Of a stretch of DNA of 64,000 nucleotides, positions 16,604 to 25,446 are shown piece after piece. The stretch comes from AV40 sp035568175. GTDB lineage: Bacteria > Verrucomicrobiota > Verrucomicrobiia > Chthoniobacterales > UBA10450. The notes under the pieces were generated by a model. The model searched no databases. It had not been told where the DNA came from and saw only the letters and a list, made by a program, of their open reading frames with translations. The stretch is from contig DATMON010000018.1 in NCBI GenBank assembly GCA_035568175.1, positions 417,233 through 481,232 of the forward strand, in the 5' to 3' direction. A program made the translations under genes and the position numbers. The number at the start of each line of letters is the position of its first letter. Position 1 is the stretch's first letter.

Positions 16604-17815
16604 ATGCAGCTCAATACAGACGAACTTCGCGAGCGTCTTACGCCGCTGTTTCAAGAAAATTTCGAGAAGTTCGGCGAGCTCGGTGCTGCGATTTCGGTTT
16701 GGCAAAACGGAAAGGAGTTGCTCGAGCTTCACGCCGGATTTCGGGATGCGCGACGCGAACAACCTTGGACGAAAGACACACTTGTTCTGATTTGGTCGGC
16801 TACAAAAGGACTCGGGAGCGCCTGTCTTTTACACGTCTTGCAGGAACGCAAGATCGACATCGAACAAAGGGTAGGGGAATTCTGGCCCGAGTTTGCGCAG
16901 GCTGGAAAGGAACAGATCACGCTCGCGCAGTTGCTCTCGCATCAAGCAGGCTTGGCTGTGCTTGATCAAAAAGTAGACGTGCTCGATTACGCAGCGGTCA
17001 TCAACGCGCTCGAAAAACAAGCACCGAACTGGCCGCCGGGAACCGCGCACGGTTATCACGCCCGCACGTTCGGCTTTCTGCTCGATGAACTCGTTAAGCG
17101 AATTTCCGGAACAAGATTGGGTGAATATTGGCGAAGAACTTTTGCCGACCCGCTCAGCCTCGATCTTTGGATCGGTTTACCGGAAAAAGAAAACGCGCGC
17201 GTCGCGACCATGTATGCCGCCCGAGTTGGTAAAGTTGGTAAACCACATGGGCCGAAAAACCGCCAGTCCGGCTCGGACTTTTATCTTGAAGTAGCAACGA
17301 AGGGGACGTTTCCGAACAAAGTCTTTACTTCACCGGCCGGGCTCCAAGCCGTCAGCGAAATGAACAAGCCGGAGATCCGGGCCCAACCGATCGTTTCCTT
17401 CGACGGAATCGGCAGCGCGAGCTCGCTCGCTAAATTCTACGCGATGCTGGCAAACGCCGGGTCCGAGCCGGATGGGCGACTTACGGAACCCAATACTCGG
17501 CAATTTTTCTCGGAACGAACGCTGGGCTGGATGACAACGACATTGAGCGACGGAATTGATCGCGTCTTTCAAATTCCAACCGCGTTCTCGGCTGGGTTTA
17601 TGAAAGATTCCAAAAAATCGCCGCGAAAAATTTTCGGAAGATCGACACAACTGCCAGTCCGGCTCGGACCGTTCGGACATCCCGGCGCCGGTGGCAGTCA
17701 CGCTTTCGCCGATCCCGAAAACAAAATCAGTTTCGCTTATGTAATGAATCAGATGGAGCAATCGGTTTTGCCTAACGAGAAATCGCTCCGACTGGTGGAC
17801 GCGATTTATAAATAG
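16604..17815 (+). CDS. Serine hydrolase of the beta-lactamase (class C / EstB-like) family
   Basis: 403 residues. The nucleophile motif SxxK is present as SATK (about 65-68, in LIWSATKGLGSACLLH), and a HGxxxGF-like segment reads HGYHARTFGFLLDELVKR, with Tyr as the probable second catalytic residue. A C-terminal GHPGAGGSHAFADP segment stands where the KTG motif would be. No signal peptide is seen, so it is probably a cytoplasmic esterase or peptidase. The gene contains three in-frame copies of the GTCCG-NNN-CGGAC hairpin, at 17262, 17461 and 17653, which encode QSGSD, GSEPDG and LPVRLGP. These lie in loops between family motifs and may be repeat insertions. Confidence 0.85.
   Translation: MQLNTDELRERLTPLFQENFEKFGELGAAISVWQNGKELLELHAGFRDARREQPWTKDTLVLIWSATKGLGSACLLHVLQERKIDIEQRVGEFWPEFAQAGKEQITLAQLLSHQAGLAVLDQKVDVLDYAAVINALEKQAPNWPPGTAHGYHARTFGFLLDELVKRISGTRLGEYWRRTFADPLSLDLWIGLPEKENARVATMYAARVGKVGKPHGPKNRQSGSDFYLEVATKGTFPNKVFTSPAGLQAVSEMNKPEIRAQPIVSFDGIGSASSLAKFYAMLANAGSEPDGRLTEPNTRQFFSERTLGWMTTTLSDGIDRVFQIPTAFSAGFMKDSKKSPRKIFGRSTQLPVRLGPFGHPGAGGSHAFADPENKISFAYVMNQMEQSVLPNEKSLRLVDAIYK
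17262..17278. repeat. Single-hairpin repeat inside serine hydrolase gene
   Basis: GCCAGTCCGGCTCGGAC, stem AGTCCG / CGGACT with loop GCT. In frame within the coding sequence. Confidence 0.6.
17461..17477. repeat. Single-hairpin repeat inside serine hydrolase gene, inverted
   Basis: GTCCGAGCCGGATGGGC, the reverse complement of the 17262 copy with two changes. In frame within the coding sequence. Confidence 0.5.
17653..17669. repeat. Single-hairpin repeat inside serine hydrolase gene
   Basis: GCCAGTCCGGCTCGGAC, identical over 17 bases to the copy at 17262. In frame within the coding sequence. Confidence 0.6.
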
Positions 17816-17949
17816 GCGCGGTTCACGGCAAACGATGTCGGCCATTACCCTACACAACTTTTAGGGTGCGATTACGCAATTAGATTGACGATCTCGGCGG
17901 CAAAGGTGACAAACCAATTTGCCGGCTCGTCCGGAAACGGACGCCGCAA

Positions 17950-20900
17950 ATGAAACTTCTCCTCGAACGTGTCAGACAATCTGGTGCAAGTAATTCGCGC
18001 GTCGCTGGTGTTGTCATTCTTTTGGCGTTCCTGATTTTCAGCGCGCTCTTCGCGCGAACGCCTGTTCAGTCGAATTCCACAGTGGTCGCTGTGAACGCTC
18101 CGGTGCAGCAGTGTCCGGCGAGCACGATTTTCACCGCGTCGTTTACCGCGCACCAAAGCGCTCCGGCGGAAGTCGTGCAACAATGGAGAGATTTTATCAG
18201 GAGCCTGACCCCTGCTGGATACGACACAGTCACGATTAGCGGGACAAACGATTCAGTGGGGCGGACTCTAACTGATGCGACGATTGTTCCGCAAATTGCC
18301 GCGGCCTTGCAAAATGGCTCGGGCGGTCCCTGGCTGGTAGGTAGCGTCGAGTGGGCCGTAGGAGGATGTGGTGATGGTATAACACTTGCCGCCAATAATG
18401 CCGGCGATCCGGCTACGTGCTCATGCGAGAACCCAGGCTATGTCGTGCGTCCGGATATCGGTGCGTTTAATGTAAATTGGGGCGGGGTTAATACTGCCAC
18501 CTGCGGCGGTCCGAGTCAGACGATTACGGTTACTTTTTCCGGACCAGGTCCCGCTGCGCCGCCCTGCGCAGCGCCGCCGTCCGGTATGATCAGTTGGTGG
18601 CCGGCTGAAGGCAATACTGACGACATTGTAAGTCACAACAACGGTACCTTGGAAAACGGCGCGGGCTTTGCATCTGGAAAAGTTGGGCAGGCGTTCAGTT
18701 TCAATGGATCCAACCAGGACGTTTTTGTCGGTGATCCGGCTAGTTTGAAAATGACTACTGGAGTCACAATCGATGCCTGGGTCAATCCGACGAGTATGCC
18801 GAGTGGTCTCGTCGGAGTGTTAACGAAATGGGCGCAAGATTTCAACCTTGATTCAACCGCTGACTCCTACGCGCTCTGGCTTAATAATAACGGCGGAACG
18901 CTCACCGTGTTCGCTGACTTGCTGTTAGCCAGTGGAAGCGAGCCGGCGATTCAAGGTGGAAGCGTTCCGCTGAATACCTGGAGTCACTTAGCGATGACTT
19001 ACGATGCCGCTTCGGGTACCTTCACCGTGTATCTAAATGGAACCGTCGCGACTTCTTTTACCGGCACCCCCAACACGAATATCTGGGCGACTGATGCGCA
19101 GGTTAATATCGGAAGTGAAGCAAGCGATGGCGCAGGTCGGTATTTCCCCGGTCTCATCGATGAAGTAGAAGTCTTCAACCGCGCACTTAGCGGGGCTGAG
19201 ATTCAAAGAATCTACAACGCGGGCTGCACCGGTAAATGCCACTCATGCACGCCGCCGCCGGCAAACATGGTTGGCTGGTGGCCAGGAGATGGGAACGCCA
19301 AAGACATCCAAGGCGACAACAGCGGGACGTTGCAGGGGTCGGTGACGTTTCCATCGGCGGAGGTTGGTCAGGGATTTGGACTGAACGGGACCGATCAAGA
19401 CGTCTTGATCGGCAATCCAGCGGATCTTCAATTGCAGGACTTCACCATCGACGCGTGGATAAAGCGAAGCAGCAATACGGTCGTTTCAAATAATCCAGCA
19501 GGGCCCTCGCAGCTCGCAGCGATCTTTTCCTACGGCAACAACGGTTATGGCTTTGGACTTTACCCCGATGGGACCCTGCTCTTAACGAAAGTAAGCGTTA
19601 GCGGAACGAGCTCGACAGGCGCGAAGGTTACGGACACGAACTTCCACCATGTCGCGGTTACAAAAACGGGCTCGACCGTGACGTTCTACGTGGATGACGT
19701 CGCCGCCGCGGCTGATGCGTCTTATGATCCCGGTTTCACGTTCACGAGCAATGCCTACATCGGATTTTTCGGTTCCGGCGGCGGAAATTTCTTCGGCACT
19801 GTCGACGAAGTCGAAATCTTCAATCGGGCGCTCACCGCCGATGAGATTCAATTCATCTACGACGCGGGAAGCCAGGGTAAATGCAAGCCGACGTGCATCG
19901 CTCCGCCTTCCGGTCTGATCGACTGGTGGCCGGGTGATAACACTGCCACCGATATTCAGGGGATGCATAACGGCACGCTGCAAGGCGGTGCTACTTTCGA
20001 TAACGGTAAAGTGGATCGCGCGTTCCTCTTCAATGGCAGTAACCAGGCGGTGGATGTCGGGCAGCTCGATCCCGGAAGTACCTTCACAATCGACGCGTGG
20101 ATTAACGGAACCGATTACAGCGGAAACGGCATCATCATTTCTAACTTTGATAGCACAAACGGATTTCTGGTGCAGGTGGAAAGCACTGGGGCCCTTGAAG
20201 GTTTGGTTGCTAACGGGGGTTCATTTTCCGATTACAGTACAGGCAGTGTCATCCAAACGGGTGTGTGGCAGCACGTTGTCGTTACCTACGATGCAAATGC
20301 CAGCCCCCAGTTCACGTTCTACGTCGACGGTGCGCCAGTTTCGGCCAGTGGCAGCAATTCCGCTGGCGCGCCCGGAGCTAGTTCTGCTCATGCAAGGATC
20401 GGCAATTGGGCCACGGTCAATAGCAATCGCTTTCTTGGCCGGATTGATGAACTAGAAATCTTTAACCGCGTCCTTACTTCGGACGAAGTAGCTTCGCTCT
20501 ACAACGCAGGTAGCGCGGGCAAGTGCAAGACGGTGCGCTTCTATGTCTCGAATTTCGGCAATAACACTATCGAAAAATTTGATATTAACGGTGCGGATCT
20601 CGGAACCTTCGCCGACGGGAACTCGGGCTTGAACGGCCCGATCGGGCTGGCCTTTGATTACAGCGGGAATCTTTACGCCGCCAATGCCGCCAATTTTATC
20701 TTGAATTTCGATCCGTTCGGAAATGGGGCGATCTTCGCCGACTCCAGCGTCGGCATAAACAACCCGTCTGGCCTGACCTTCGACGCGACCGGCAACCTCT
20801 ACCTGGCAAATTCGTCGGCCAATAACATTCTGAAGTTCCTTCCATCGGCCAACACAAGCGTGTTTGCCAGCTCGGGGTTGTCGTCACCCACGGACGTCGC

Positions 20901-22665
20901 TTTCGACTCGACCGGTTTTCTCTACGCGGTCAACGATGGCAGTGGCACAATCGAAAAATTCAATTCATCCGGAACGGACCAGGGCCCGTTTACCAGCGCA
21001 CTCTCGTCACCCGAAGGATTGCGCTTCGGTCTCGGCGGCATCCTTTATGTCTCGACCTACTTCGGGAAGATCGAGCGGTTCGATTCCTCCGGCAATGATC
21101 TCGGAACTTTCGCCGATGTTGGCGGGAGCGGCAATTTGGGTATTGAGTTTGACTTGGAAGGCAACCTTTATCTCGCCAACAGTGGAACCAATCTAATCTA
21201 CAAAATTGACGCCAAAGGCAGTCAGACTGTCTTTGCCACTGCCCCGGCCGCCAACTTAAAAAATCCATTCTTCATCGCGCGACAGTTAATCTCGCCAACC
21301 GCGGATTGCATCCAGTTCTCGGCGACTGGCTATAGTGTTAATGAGACGGATGCAAGCGTAACGTTAACTGTTACGCGAAACGGCGACACGAGCGGCAGTG
21401 CTACAGTCCACTACGCCACGGCCGACGGCTCTGCCAGTGCGCCAGGTGATTACACGGCTGCTTCCGGCGACCTGCCCTTTGGTCCTGGCGACACCAGCAT
21501 GCCTATTCAAGTGTCGCTTCCCGCCGATTCAGTCGATCCGGGTGGCGAAAACGGGGAGCCACCGACTAAGTTCTTCAGCGTGACCCTAAGCAATGCCAGC
21601 GGCGCGATGCTTAGCGGTCCAGGCACGACTGTTGTTACAATCACCGACAACGACGCAGGTACGGAACCAACGCCGACTCCAACTCCAACCCCGACACCCA
21701 CGCCAAGTCCTACGCCGACACCAACCCCCAGCCCAACACCGAGTCCAACGCCAACTGCGACACCGAGTCCGACTCCGACTTCAACCCCAACACCGAGTCC
21801 GACGCCTAGCCCAACACCAACACCTACTGCAACTCCGACAGCTACTCCGACACCGAGTCCAACTCCAACGCCAACTGCGACACCAACTCCGACTCCGAAC
21901 CCGACACAGGTTACGATCTCAGCCAGCGTCTCACCGAGCGGAGCCGGGACAGTAACCGGCGCGGGCAGCTACTCTCGCGGGTCAAGTGTTACTCTGAAGG
22001 CAACTCCGACTAACAGTTGTTTCAAGTTCGTGGCCTGGATAGAGGGAAACTCGGTTGCGAGCACTTCGGCCACCTACACCTTTACCGCGAATTCCAACCG
22101 TTCGCTGATCGCTTACTTCGACAAGTCGTCCGAATGCAGATCTAGCCCGACGCCAACGCCTACTCCAGGATCGACTCCTACCCCAACTCCCACACCTACG
22201 CCGACGGCTACACCTACACCGAGTCCAACTCCAACTGCCACCCCGACCCCGAGTCCAACTCCAACGCCCAGCCCAACTCCAACTGCTACACCCACGCCGA
22301 CAGCTACGCCCAGCCCGACACCCACGCCGACTCCAGGACCGAGTCCGTTTGTTAGCGTCCAAGGCCCAGAGAGTATCCGGGAGGGAACTACAAACACATT
22401 TACCGTGTATGCTTCGTCCAAGTCCTCTCAACCGCTGACGGTTTTCTATTCAATGAGTGGCAATGCGACCCAGGGAGTCGATTATACGCTCAGTGGCACA
22501 CCTGGCCAGGTCACCATCCCAGCCGGTCAATTCTTCGCCACTATCACCATCCACGCTTTGAAAAACCCGCCCGACGGAAGCGAATCGGCCACCATGACTC
22601 TCAACCCGGGAAGCGGCTACAATCTCTCTTCCGCTAAGAGCGCCACGGTCATTATTAACGACTAG
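17950..22665 (+). CDS. Large secreted LamG / NHL / Calx-beta multidomain protein
   Basis: 1571 residues. A basic start and a hydrophobic segment at about 18-35 form a signal peptide or anchor. Three LamG (concanavalin-like) domains follow at about 213-425, 440-645 and 655-868, each opening with a variant of MISWWPAEGNTDD and closing with DEVEIFNRALTxxEIxxIYNAGxxGKC. An NHL-type propeller lies at about 870-1115. Then come a Calx-beta domain (about 1125-1235), a Thr-Pro linker, a divergent InlB B-repeat-like domain, a second Thr-Pro linker, and a final Calx-beta domain that ends the protein. No sorting signal is visible at the C-terminus. LamG and Calx-beta suggest binding of glycans or Ca2+-dependent adhesion outside the cell; the ligand is unknown. 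Confidence 0.85.
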   Translation: MKLLLERVRQSGASNSRVAGVVILLAFLIFSALFARTPVQSNSTVVAVNAPVQQCPASTIFTASFTAHQSAPAEVVQQWRDFIRSLTPAGYDTVTISGTNDSVGRTLTDATIVPQIAAALQNGSGGPWLVGSVEWAVGGCGDGITLAANNAGDPATCSCENPGYVVRPDIGAFNVNWGGVNTATCGGPSQTITVTFSGPGPAAPPCAAPPSGMISWWPAEGNTDDIVSHNNGTLENGAGFASGKVGQAFSFNGSNQDVFVGDPASLKMTTGVTIDAWVNPTSMPSGLVGVLTKWAQDFNLDSTADSYALWLNNNGGTLTVFADLLLASGSEPAIQGGSVPLNTWSHLAMTYDAASGTFTVYLNGTVATSFTGTPNTNIWATDAQVNIGSEASDGAGRYFPGLIDEVEVFNRALSGAEIQRIYNAGCTGKCHSCTPPPANMVGWWPGDGNAKDIQGDNSGTLQGSVTFPSAEVGQGFGLNGTDQDVLIGNPADLQLQDFTIDAWIKRSSNTVVSNNPAGPSQLAAIFSYGNNGYGFGLYPDGTLLLTKVSVSGTSSTGAKVTDTNFHHVAVTKTGSTVTFYVDDVAAAADASYDPGFTFTSNAYIGFFGSGGGNFFGTVDEVEIFNRALTADEIQFIYDAGSQGKCKPTCIAPPSGLIDWWPGDNTATDIQGMHNGTLQGGATFDNGKVDRAFLFNGSNQAVDVGQLDPGSTFTIDAWINGTDYSGNGIIISNFDSTNGFLVQVESTGALEGLVANGGSFSDYSTGSVIQTGVWQHVVVTYDANASPQFTFYVDGAPVSASGSNSAGAPGASSAHARIGNWATVNSNRFLGRIDELEIFNRVLTSDEVASLYNAGSAGKCKTVRFYVSNFGNNTIEKFDINGADLGTFADGNSGLNGPIGLAFDYSGNLYAANAANFILNFDPFGNGAIFADSSVGINNPSGLTFDATGNLYLANSSANNILKFLPSANTSVFASSGLSSPTDVAFDSTGFLYAVNDGSGTIEKFNSSGTDQGPFTSALSSPEGLRFGLGGILYVSTYFGKIERFDSSGNDLGTFADVGGSGNLGIEFDLEGNLYLANSGTNLIYKIDAKGSQTVFATAPAANLKNPFFIARQLISPTADCIQFSATGYSVNETDASVTLTVTRNGDTSGSATVHYATADGSASAPGDYTAASGDLPFGPGDTSMPIQVSLPADSVDPGGENGEPPTKFFSVTLSNASGAMLSGPGTTVVTITDNDAGTEPTPTPTPTPTPTPSPTPTPTPSPTPSPTPTATPSPTPTSTPTPSPTPSPTPTPTATPTATPTPSPTPTPTATPTPTPNPTQVTISASVSPSGAGTVTGAGSYSRGSSVTLKATPTNSCFKFVAWIEGNSVASTSATYTFTANSNRSLIAYFDKSSECRSSPTPTPTPGSTPTPTPTPTPTATPTPSPTPTATPTPSPTPTPSPTPTATPTPTATPSPTPTPTPGPSPFVSVQGPESIREGTTNTFTVYASSKSSQPLTVFYSMSGNATQGVDYTLSGTPGQVTIPAGQFFATITIHALKNPPDGSESATMTLNPGSGYNLSSAKSATVIIND
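21667..21909 (+). repeat. Thr-Pro codon repeat, linker 1
   Basis: About 240 bases of degenerate CCNAC(N) repeats encoding TPTP, TPSP and TPTATP units. Such tracts are prone to length change. The opposite strand is open as a Gly/Val or Arg/Ser-rich frame, which is only a shadow. Confidence 0.85.
22147..22340 (+). repeat. Thr-Pro codon repeat, linker 2
   Basis: About 195 bases of the same degenerate Thr-Pro repeat, between the InlB-like and last Calx-beta domains. Confidence 0.85.
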
Positions 22666-22676
22666 AGCTGCGATCG

Positions 22677-23123
22677 TCAGTTCTGGCGCGACTCTTCCCC
22701 GATAACACTGACCAAGATCCTTCGCCGGTGTGGCGCGCGGCGGTGTTCGAAAAGAAAAATTCCCTGCCAGATGCCAAGCTGTATTTTTCCATCGGCAATG
22801 GGGACGGTCTCGCTTGTGCGCGTCAGGACCATGCGAATGTGCGACGGCATATCGTCCGCTCCCTCATCATCGTGTTCGTAGTCCGCGTCTTCGGGCACTA
22901 ATTGTTCGAAAAATCGTTCGACATCCCGGCGCGCCGCGGGCGCGGCATTCTCCATCATAGTCAGGCTGCAACTCGTGTGCTGCACAAAAACCGTCACGAT
23001 CCCGTTCCGCACGCCGCACTTGTCGATCTTGTCCTGAATTTCCTCCGTGATTTCGTAGGTTCCTTTGCCCTTCGTGCGAACTTCAAATGTTTCCTGCTGC
23101 ACGCGCATGGTGAAAATTAGCAT
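22677..23123 (-). CDS. YjbQ / UPF0047 family protein
   Basis: About 148 residues. Family signatures are VTVFVQHTSCSLTMMENA and DMPSHIRMVLTRTSETVPI followed by GIWQGIFLFEHR. The fold is a small beta-barrel trimer. E. coli YjbQ has side activity as a thiamine-phosphate synthase, but the true role is not settled. The start is one of three: GTG 23132, ATG 23123 (GGAG just upstream) or ATG 23108. The stop is 11 bases from the end of the giant LamG gene, so the two converge with almost no spacer. Confidence 0.88.
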   Translation of the reverse strand: MLIFTMRVQQETFEVRTKGKGTYEITEEIQDKIDKCGVRNGIVTVFVQHTSCSLTMMENAAPAARRDVERFFEQLVPEDADYEHDDEGADDMPSHIRMVLTRTSETVPIADGKIQLGIWQGIFLFEHRRAPHRRRILVSVIGEESRQN

Positions 23124-23182
23124 TTGCTCCACGAACAGTCGCGCGTTGATCTTTCGCTGCGCTAATGGCCTAATATTGAGCA

Positions 23183-23728
23183 GTGCAAGGCGACCTTGAG
23201 CGCGTTCTGTTTGATGAGCCGACCATTCTCCGCCGTCTCGATGAGATCGCAGCGCAAATCTCGAAAGATTACCGTGATTCGGAGCTGACCGTGATCGCAG
23301 TCTTGAACGGAAGTCTCGTTTTCATGGCCGATTTGATGCGAAGAATTACGCTGCCACTGAGATTGGATTGCCTGAGCGTGGCCAGTTATCACGGCAAAGC
23401 GCAAACGAGCGGCGAAGTGATCTTTAAACAAGTCGCGCCACCGGACGTGAAAGATCGACATGTCCTGATCCTCGATGACATTCTGGATAGCGGACACACG
23501 CTGGCCGCAATCCGAGAAAAATTAGAAACAGCTCAGCCGCGAAGCGTTCGCGTCTGCGTTCTCTTAAGCAAGAAGAAGCAGCGCGCGCGAGCAGTCGATG
23601 CCGATTATCTTGGTTTTGAAATCGAGGATGAGTTCGTGGTCGGCTACGGACTCGATTACGACGGGCGCTACCGCAATTTGCCGTGCATCGGAGTTCTGCG
23701 GAAAGAACTTATCGGCAGTGACAAGTGA
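23183..23728 (+). CDS. hpt: Hypoxanthine phosphoribosyltransferase
   Basis: 181 residues from a GTG. The PRPP-binding loop is HVLILDDILDSGHTL (residues about 92-106), and the N-terminal strand VIAVLNGSLVFMADLMRRI and the C-terminal FVVGYGLDYDGRYRNLP match bacterial HPRT. It salvages hypoxanthine or guanine with PRPP to IMP or GMP. It is divergent from the yjbQ-like gene. The stop TGA lies inside a GTGACAAGTGACC spacer repeat, and the MoaD-like gene follows 19 bases later, probably on the same transcript. Confidence 0.92.
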   Translation: MQGDLERVLFDEPTILRRLDEIAAQISKDYRDSELTVIAVLNGSLVFMADLMRRITLPLRLDCLSVASYHGKAQTSGEVIFKQVAPPDVKDRHVLILDDILDSGHTLAAIREKLETAQPRSVRVCVLLSKKKQRARAVDADYLGFEIEDEFVVGYGLDYDGRYRNLPCIGVLRKELIGSDK

Positions 23729-23747
23729 CCGGTGATAAGTTCCTTTG

Positions 23748-23993
23748 GTGAAAGTTTGCGCCCATTTCTTTGCTCAATTGCGTGATATCGTCGGCAGCCA
23801 GACCGCCGATGTAGATCTTGCGGACGAAGCAACTGTTTCAGATTTGTTGGAGAACCTTTACCAAGAGTTCCCGTCCTTGCGCGCGCATGACAAAAACATT
23901 CTCGTTGGCGCCGGGGTCGAGTTTGTCGACCGTAATTATCAACTGCAACCCGGTGACGAGATTTCGATCATGCCGCCGGTGCAAGGCGGGTGA
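23748..23993 (+). CDS. MoaD/ThiS-family ubiquitin-like sulfur carrier
   Basis: 81 residues with the beta-grasp pattern (VKVCAHFFAQLRDIVG, then TVSDLLENLYQEFP) and the diagnostic C-terminal GG in PPVQGG, where the thiocarboxylate forms. The length and PPVxGG ending favour MoaD, the small subunit of molybdopterin synthase, over ThiS. No moaE is seen nearby, so I do not assign the symbol. The GTG at 23748 is used; the frame also has a TTG directly before it. Confidence 0.8.
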   Translation: MKVCAHFFAQLRDIVGSQTADVDLADEATVSDLLENLYQEFPSLRAHDKNILVGAGVEFVDRNYQLQPGDEISIMPPVQGG

Positions 23994-24011
23994 AGATTGA
24001 TCCGCCAAATG

Positions 24012-24079
24012 CGCTAAACGACGCCAAAAAAAGGCAGACTCCGATCGGAAAAGCTTAGCGTGCTTTGGCGTGTTTAGCG
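24012..24079. repeat. Long inverted repeat between convergent genes
   Basis: CGCTAAACGACGCCAAA at 24012-24028 pairs with TTTGGCGTGTTTAGCG at 24064-24079, with one base skipped, around a 35-base loop. It lies between the MoaD-like and yajQ genes, which converge, and could end transcription from both sides. Confidence 0.65.
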
Positions 24080-24128
24080 GATTCTTTTGCTCTGGAATCC
24101 GTGGCACCCGCGTAATCCGCGGTTGGCC

Positions 24129-24614
24129 TTAGTCTCGGAAGTTTTTAAAATTCGTCGCGACGCCGAAATCGCGGCCCCGGATGAACTGAATGACCGTTTG
24201 GAGCTCGTCTTTCTTTTTTCCAGTCACGCGAATTTGTTGATCTTGCAACTGGCTTTGAACTTTAAAGCTCTGCGATTTGATCGCCTGAATGATTTCCTTG
24301 GCTTTGTCGCCTTCTAAACCTTGCTGAATTTTTAATTCCTGCCGGGCGTGACCAACTGAAGACAGCGCCGGCTCTTCCTGCGTCACGTTGCGCAGATCCA
24401 CCCCGCGTTTGGAAAGTTTGCCAATTACAATTTCGCGGAGCGCCTTCAAATGCGCGCCGTCGTCGGCGCTAAGTACGATCTTGTCCTTATCCTGAACAAT
24501 TTCGGTCTTGGCGTCTTTGAGATCGAAACGCGTGACCAGTTCTTTCCGAGCCTGATTGAGCGCATTGTCGATTTCCTGGTTGTCGACTTCAGAGACAATA
24601 TCGAACGAAGGCAT
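24129..24614 (-). CDS. yajQ: YajQ-family nucleotide-binding protein (UPF0234)
   Basis: 161 residues, full length. The start MPSFDIVSEVDNQEIDNALNQ and the end VIQFIRGRDFGVATNFKNFRD are the family's conserved ends; the middle has LKIQQGLEGDKAKEI and IKSQSFKVQSQLQDQQIRVTGKKKDELQ. It has two ferredoxin-like halves. Some members bind cyclic di-GMP and alter transcription factor activity; whether this one does is not visible. It starts 14 bases after the stop of the lipoprotein gene and so likely shares its transcript. Confidence 0.93.
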   Translation of the reverse strand: MPSFDIVSEVDNQEIDNALNQARKELVTRFDLKDAKTEIVQDKDKIVLSADDGAHLKALREIVIGKLSKRGVDLRNVTQEEPALSSVGHARQELKIQQGLEGDKAKEIIQAIKSQSFKVQSQLQDQQIRVTGKKKDELQTVIQFIRGRDFGVATNFKNFRD

Positions 24615-24628
24615 CGTTGATGATTGGG

Positions 24629-25426
24629 TTATGGATTGTGTTCGGCAATTTTGACGTTGCCATCTTCGGTCTCGAACTGAAAGGTCGTTTTACCGCCGCC
24701 GTTAATCAACATGTCGATCCGGTTAATTGGTTCGGCCGTTCGTTGCTCCTTCTCCGCAAAATCATTGGCGATTTTACCGGTGGCCGTGTGTGCGATCAGG
24801 TGAAATGCGGCATCGGTTGGAATGTAAGCGAATGCGTTTCCGTCTTCGACGGTGGCACGGATTGAGAACTCCGCTTCCTCCCACCATTCGTAGGCGATCG
24901 CGAGATTGCCGGTCTTGAGATTGAGATCGAGATTGCCGAAACAATTGTGCGCGAATAACCGGCCGCTACCTAATTGCGCGTGCGCCTCTTCGCTGCGTAT
25001 CCCATCGAGTTGCACCTCGCCGTTAGTCAACTCCAACTTTGAAATGCGGACTGTCTGCGGAACAACGATTATGTAATCGACTGTGCCGGACCGGTCGGAA
25101 AATTCTATCGCTGAATCTGGCGGATAAGCTGTTTCAATCGAGATCGAATTCGGTTGTGCTGATACTTTTATCGAAATCGCCTTCAGTCGCTCGGCGCTGT
25201 ACGCTTTCTTGATCGCTTCCACGTGCACATCGCGCGTCTCGCCCCCGGCCGCATAAACCCGAATGGAACCATCGCGATTTATCACACTTAGGGTCGCGGT
25301 TGGTTCGACCGGATAAACGTGATCGATCAGTTCTTCCAATGTCTGATCGACCGGTGGGCGACAACTGAAAAGCAAGCATGTAGCGATCGACGCCAAAAGG
25401 ACGCGAATCGGTTTACTCGTGGCCAT
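24629..25426 (-). CDS. Lipoprotein with DUF4097-like beta-repeat domain
   Basis: 265 residues from the ATG at 25426. The signal peptide runs from MATSKPIRVLLASIA to the lipobox LLFS/C, with Cys near residue 22, so it should be lipid-anchored. The rest is a right-handed beta-type repeat region (ATLSVINRDGSIRVYAAGG, then VRISKLELTNGEVQLDGI and LDLNLKTGNLAIAYEWW), typical of DUF4097 putative adhesin-like domains. Its role in the envelope is unknown. It lies 20 bases downstream of one of the small MKP membrane proteins and upstream of yajQ. Confidence 0.75.
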   Translation of the reverse strand: MATSKPIRVLLASIATCLLFSCRPPVDQTLEELIDHVYPVEPTATLSVINRDGSIRVYAAGGETRDVHVEAIKKAYSAERLKAISIKVSAQPNSISIETAYPPDSAIEFSDRSGTVDYIIVVPQTVRISKLELTNGEVQLDGIRSEEAHAQLGSGRLFAHNCFGNLDLNLKTGNLAIAYEWWEEAEFSIRATVEDGNAFAYIPTDAAFHLIAHTATGKIANDFAEKEQRTAEPINRIDMLINGGGKTTFQFETEDGNVKIAEHNP

Positions 25427-25446
25427 GCTTGTCGGTCGATTCTGCC

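Noticed and set aside
21982..22431. Minus-strand frames rich in Gly/Val or Arg/Ser
   Set aside because: They are the complement of the Thr-Pro codon repeat in the giant LamG protein.
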